From contig LNKV01000030.1 in the NCBI GenBank assembly GCA_001465935.1, positions 7,443-71,442 on the forward strand: 64,000 nucleotides of DNA, written 5' to 3'. Positions 61,490-64,000 of the stretch are shown piece by piece (within the stretch, counting starts at the first letter, position 1; each line of letters opens with the position of its first letter). The stretch is from Clarireedia homoeocarpa. Its lineage: Eukaryota; Ascomycota; Leotiomycetes; Helotiales; Rutstroemiaceae. Position numbers and translations under genes: made by a program. Under the pieces are notes generated by a model, which was given only the letters and a program-made list of their open reading frames with translations, was not told the DNA's origin and ran no database searches.

Positions 61490-62300
61490 ATGTCAAACAT
61501 TGCCCTAATCCTCGGCGCTGGGCCCAACATCGGCCTTAATGTCGCGCGGGTCTTCTCCTCCAACTCATACAAAACCATCGTGGTATCCCGAACAGCCAAA
61601 GAAGACCTCACTAAATCTGCCGACCTCACCATCCAAGCAGATTTTTCCGACCCCAAATCCATCAAACCCATTTTCGATGAAGTCAATCAAAAGATCGGTG
61701 TCCCAAACGTTGTCATATACAATGGTATGTCTCCAGCCTTACACATGCCTCAATGCCTTAAATAACCCACCTGCTCTAGCCGCTGCCGCAAAACTCGGTG
61801 TTGAACCTTTCTCCATCCCTCTCGAGGATTTCATCTCCACCGTAAACGTCAATACGGTATCCACCTACGCCGCCATCCAAGAAGCTATCGCCGGTTTCCA
61901 AACGCTCCCGGAAAGTGCACTGAAGACATTCATCTTTACGGGCAATGCCTTGAACCGCGTCGTCTTTCCCTCATTAATTCCTTTCGGCGCTGCGAAGACG
62001 GCTGTTGCTCACATGATCGAAGGAGCTTCAGGTCTTTATGCAAAGGAGGGATTCCGGTATGTGATTTTCCCAGACGAGTTGATGTAATAGAAACAAAACT
62101 AACGAGGCTGCAGCTTTTACTGGGCAGACGAAAGAGCGCCGAATGGCGCGCCGGCTGGTCAGGGGATCGATGGGAAAGCGCATGCGGATTTCTATTATGA
62201 GTTAGCAAGTAGCAAGGAAGCTAAGACTTGGGATGCTACCTTTGTTAAGGGTAAAGGTTATGTTGATTTCAAAGGTAAAGTCGGACCTAAGGATGCTTAG
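61490..62300 (+). CDS. SDR-family protein without the catalytic tyrosine
   Basis: Three exons (61490-61724, 61780-62056, 62114-62300) give 232 aa; both introns start GTATGT. The nucleotide-binding motif GAGPNIG (9-15) and the NxA-like VIYNAAAAK segment identify the Rossmann fold of short-chain dehydrogenases. The position of the usual YxxxK motif reads FGAAK (Phe147, Lys151), and the expected catalytic Ser region reads FTGNALNR, so two catalytic residues are missing. The C-terminus, RFYWADERAPNGAPAG, ends with a short GKVGPKDA tail. Family members of this type may be NAD(P)-binding without ordinary dehydrogenase activity. Substrate unknown. An alternative is a diverged but active enzyme with another proton donor. 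Confidence 0.85.
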
Positions 62301-63898
62301 GAAAGCGCTGGTCTTTGAAATTGTAATTTCAGAATGGCATTAGTTGAGATTCATGTTAGCTCGATCATCTTCCCAACCGGTTCCTTGCGTTAATCTCTAC
62401 GCTCTGCGACAACAAAGTATGGTTTCTCGCGAGATGAGAGAGTTGCCTGAAGTCGTTATAAATTAAATGGCTTCGACATCAAAAGCAATCATTAGCCATT
62501 TCTGTTCTTAATTTCCCCAGAGTCATTTAGCAATTTTGCCTTATTGCTCTTCAAGCTTTGTAAGCATATGCTTGTGCACCACCCAATGGCTGCTTACGCC
62601 AAGTCTCGAACGTTGCCGATCTTCAACAACAACCAGCTGGAAGACACTTATCTCGCACTCGGCGTGTAATTTTGTGAACTTTGTCTCTAAATTGTGCAAA
62701 TGTCGCCGATTCTAATAAGCTACTGCAGGAAGAACGTTGTCTTAATGTTATTTTCTTTCCCATTACATATCCAAGTGCACAGCTGAGGTGGAAACTTACT
62801 GTTGTTTTCGGTAGTTGAGGTTGCAAACTCAAGTTACATCGTTCATTTTTTTTTCAGGTTGCACTTCAGCCTCAGTGGGCCCGGGAGGGGAGCGATTAGG
62901 AAGAGAGAAAGAGGGGTCTTTTCTTTCTCCATGACGATGGGGCGGGCGTTCGTACAACGGTCTACTGCGCTGCTGCTATGTTAAGGTGGTATCATTTACC
63001 TAACAAATGGTATGATTTGGTGGGGAAATAATTATCCGCATAGGAAACCCTTTCCCTTCGCAACTCGATATATATTGCAACAGAGGGGTGCACGGGTGGG
63101 TGATATGGTACGACAATAGCCGTTCGTGCGTGCAACCGACTATACAACCTCTCAATCACGTATGAACCCCCATGAGATGGTATCGCATCGCATCGCATCG
63201 TATATGTATGCAAGCGCCCAAGCTTCAATGAGGGCTGAATCTCGTATTACTTTGTTGCCTGTCGTGTCGTACCATCTCTAAGTACGCCATCTCATGTACA
63301 TACTGTATACTCTACCACGCCAGCAACTGCGATGTGTGAGAACAATCACGCAAGTAGCATCGTATCACACAGTCAAATTCCGCACGAGCTTACCGACGTT
63401 CCGGCTCTTGAGTTGGAATGTGATGTAGGTAGCGAGCTTTGGGCTGACAATGTCGCCATGCCATATAGCATGAAGGAAGTGTATTGTATACAACGCCACA
63501 AGTGGAGCTGTTATGATAGAAATCGGCTGTAACACTATGGCTGTGTGCTATCTTCAGTCTAGTGGATATGTGATGGTGATAGATCCCCACTTTCAAGGCT
63601 TATATTCATGCTGCACTACACTGCGAGGTGAGTGTGGACTTCAATGTCACCGCTCCAGGATCCCCAAGGTATGGTGCCATTGTCGCTACTGTTGCTTTTC
63701 AGCTGGTATCTTGTCCCTCGGGTGGAAGCCTCATAGAACGGACGTCTCCATAGACAGTGTTCAGCCTAAGTAGTAGAGGCTGGGAGAGGAAGAGGGAAGG
63801 GGCTGGGAACAGGTATAAAGATCGAGCACCTGTCCGAGTGAAGTTACTCACTTCTCTATCTTCATCAACTCAGTGATCCTTCATACTGCACATCCATC
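62301..63898. other. Intergenic, SDR 3' flank and promoter of the last gene
   Basis: The interval is mostly without features. Near 63190-63210 the unit GCATC is repeated about four times. A TATA box precedes the last gene (listed separately). Short frames at 63332-63773 show no family features. Confidence 0.4.
63814..63819 (+). promoter_or_regulatory. TATA box of the right-edge gene
   Basis: TATAAA lies 80-85 bases before the ATG at 63899, followed by a CT-rich stretch (CACTTCTCTATCTTC) typical of a fungal transcription start. Confidence 0.65.
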
Positions 63899-64000
63899 AT
63901 GTTGCTCAGCGGTTCATTACTCCTTTCATTTGCTTCGCTTGCCCTAAGCGCTGCTGTCCCCAGTAAGCTCGAAGCTCGTGCTGGACCTTACCAGACGAGA
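63899..64000 (+). CDS. Start of a secreted protein, cut by the window edge
   Basis: The frame is open from the ATG to the end of the window (34 codons). The first 18 residues form a typical signal peptide (MLLSGSLLLSFASLALSA), followed by a possible propeptide with a KLEAR site that could be cut by a Kex2-like protease. The protein class cannot be named from what is visible. Confidence 0.75.
   Translation, partial: MLLSGSLLLSFASLALSAAVPSKLEARAGPYQTR

Overview
The window is filamentous ascomycete nuclear DNA, most likely from a Leotiomycete of the Botrytis/Sclerotinia type. Reasons: short GT-AG introns (about 45-150 bp) with CTAAC-like branch points, a conserved set of fungal housekeeping genes, a plant-degrading type secretome, a HET-domain gene, and a 10.5 kb AT-rich block carrying the signature of repeat-induced point mutation (RIP). 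The family assignment is inference from gene content and style, not from a database search.

Layout. 1-10490 is a RIP-destroyed array of LINE retrotransposon copies, all on the + strand (3' end of copy A, nearly whole copy B, 5' part of copy C), with about 512-bp tandem units between B and C. Copy C breaks off at a T-run at 10491; a 172-base assembly gap follows (10559-10730), then the 3' end of an unmutated LTR retrotransposon (polypurine tract and 217-bp LTR ending at 11327). A tRNA-Ile(AAU) gene with a 13-nt intron (11517-11603, -) and a perfect 20-bp-arm hairpin (11860-11907) lie at the edge of the gene-rich part.

From 12 kb on I find 16 complete protein genes and one partial one, nearly all rebuilt here by joining exons: a flavin monooxygenase with an NTF2-like N-terminus (-), a secreted Cys/Ala-rich protein (-), a DUF3533/SNG1-like membrane protein (-), the decapping activator PAT1 (-), a KRE2/MNT1-family mannosyltransferase (+), mitochondrial ribosomal protein S12 (-), a GH35 beta-galactosidase (+), a HET-domain protein with acidic repeat expansions (+), a Zn2Cys6 regulator (-), a secreted pepsin-like protease (-), GMP synthase (+), riboflavin reductase RIB7 (-), an MFS transporter (-), a small membrane protein (-), the Golgi SNARE GOS1 (+), a DUF4139 protein with GLFG repeats (-), an SDR-family protein lacking the catalytic tyrosine (+), and the signal peptide of a truncated secreted protein at the right edge (+). 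(Counting the small membrane protein, that is 17 complete genes plus the partial one.)

The genes do not form an obvious biosynthetic cluster. They mix housekeeping functions (mRNA decay, glycosylation, purine and riboflavin synthesis, vesicle fusion, mitochondrial translation) with secreted hydrolases and accessory genes. The most unusual points are the frame-preserving RIP of the LINE, a GC-AG intron next to a 27-nt microexon in GMP synthase, an intron directly after the GOS1 start codon, repeat expansions placed inside a conserved C-terminal module of the HET protein, nucleoporin-like repeats in the DUF4139 protein, and a 5.1 kb gene-free interval at 40.6-45.8 kb. I did not find a clear new biological system.
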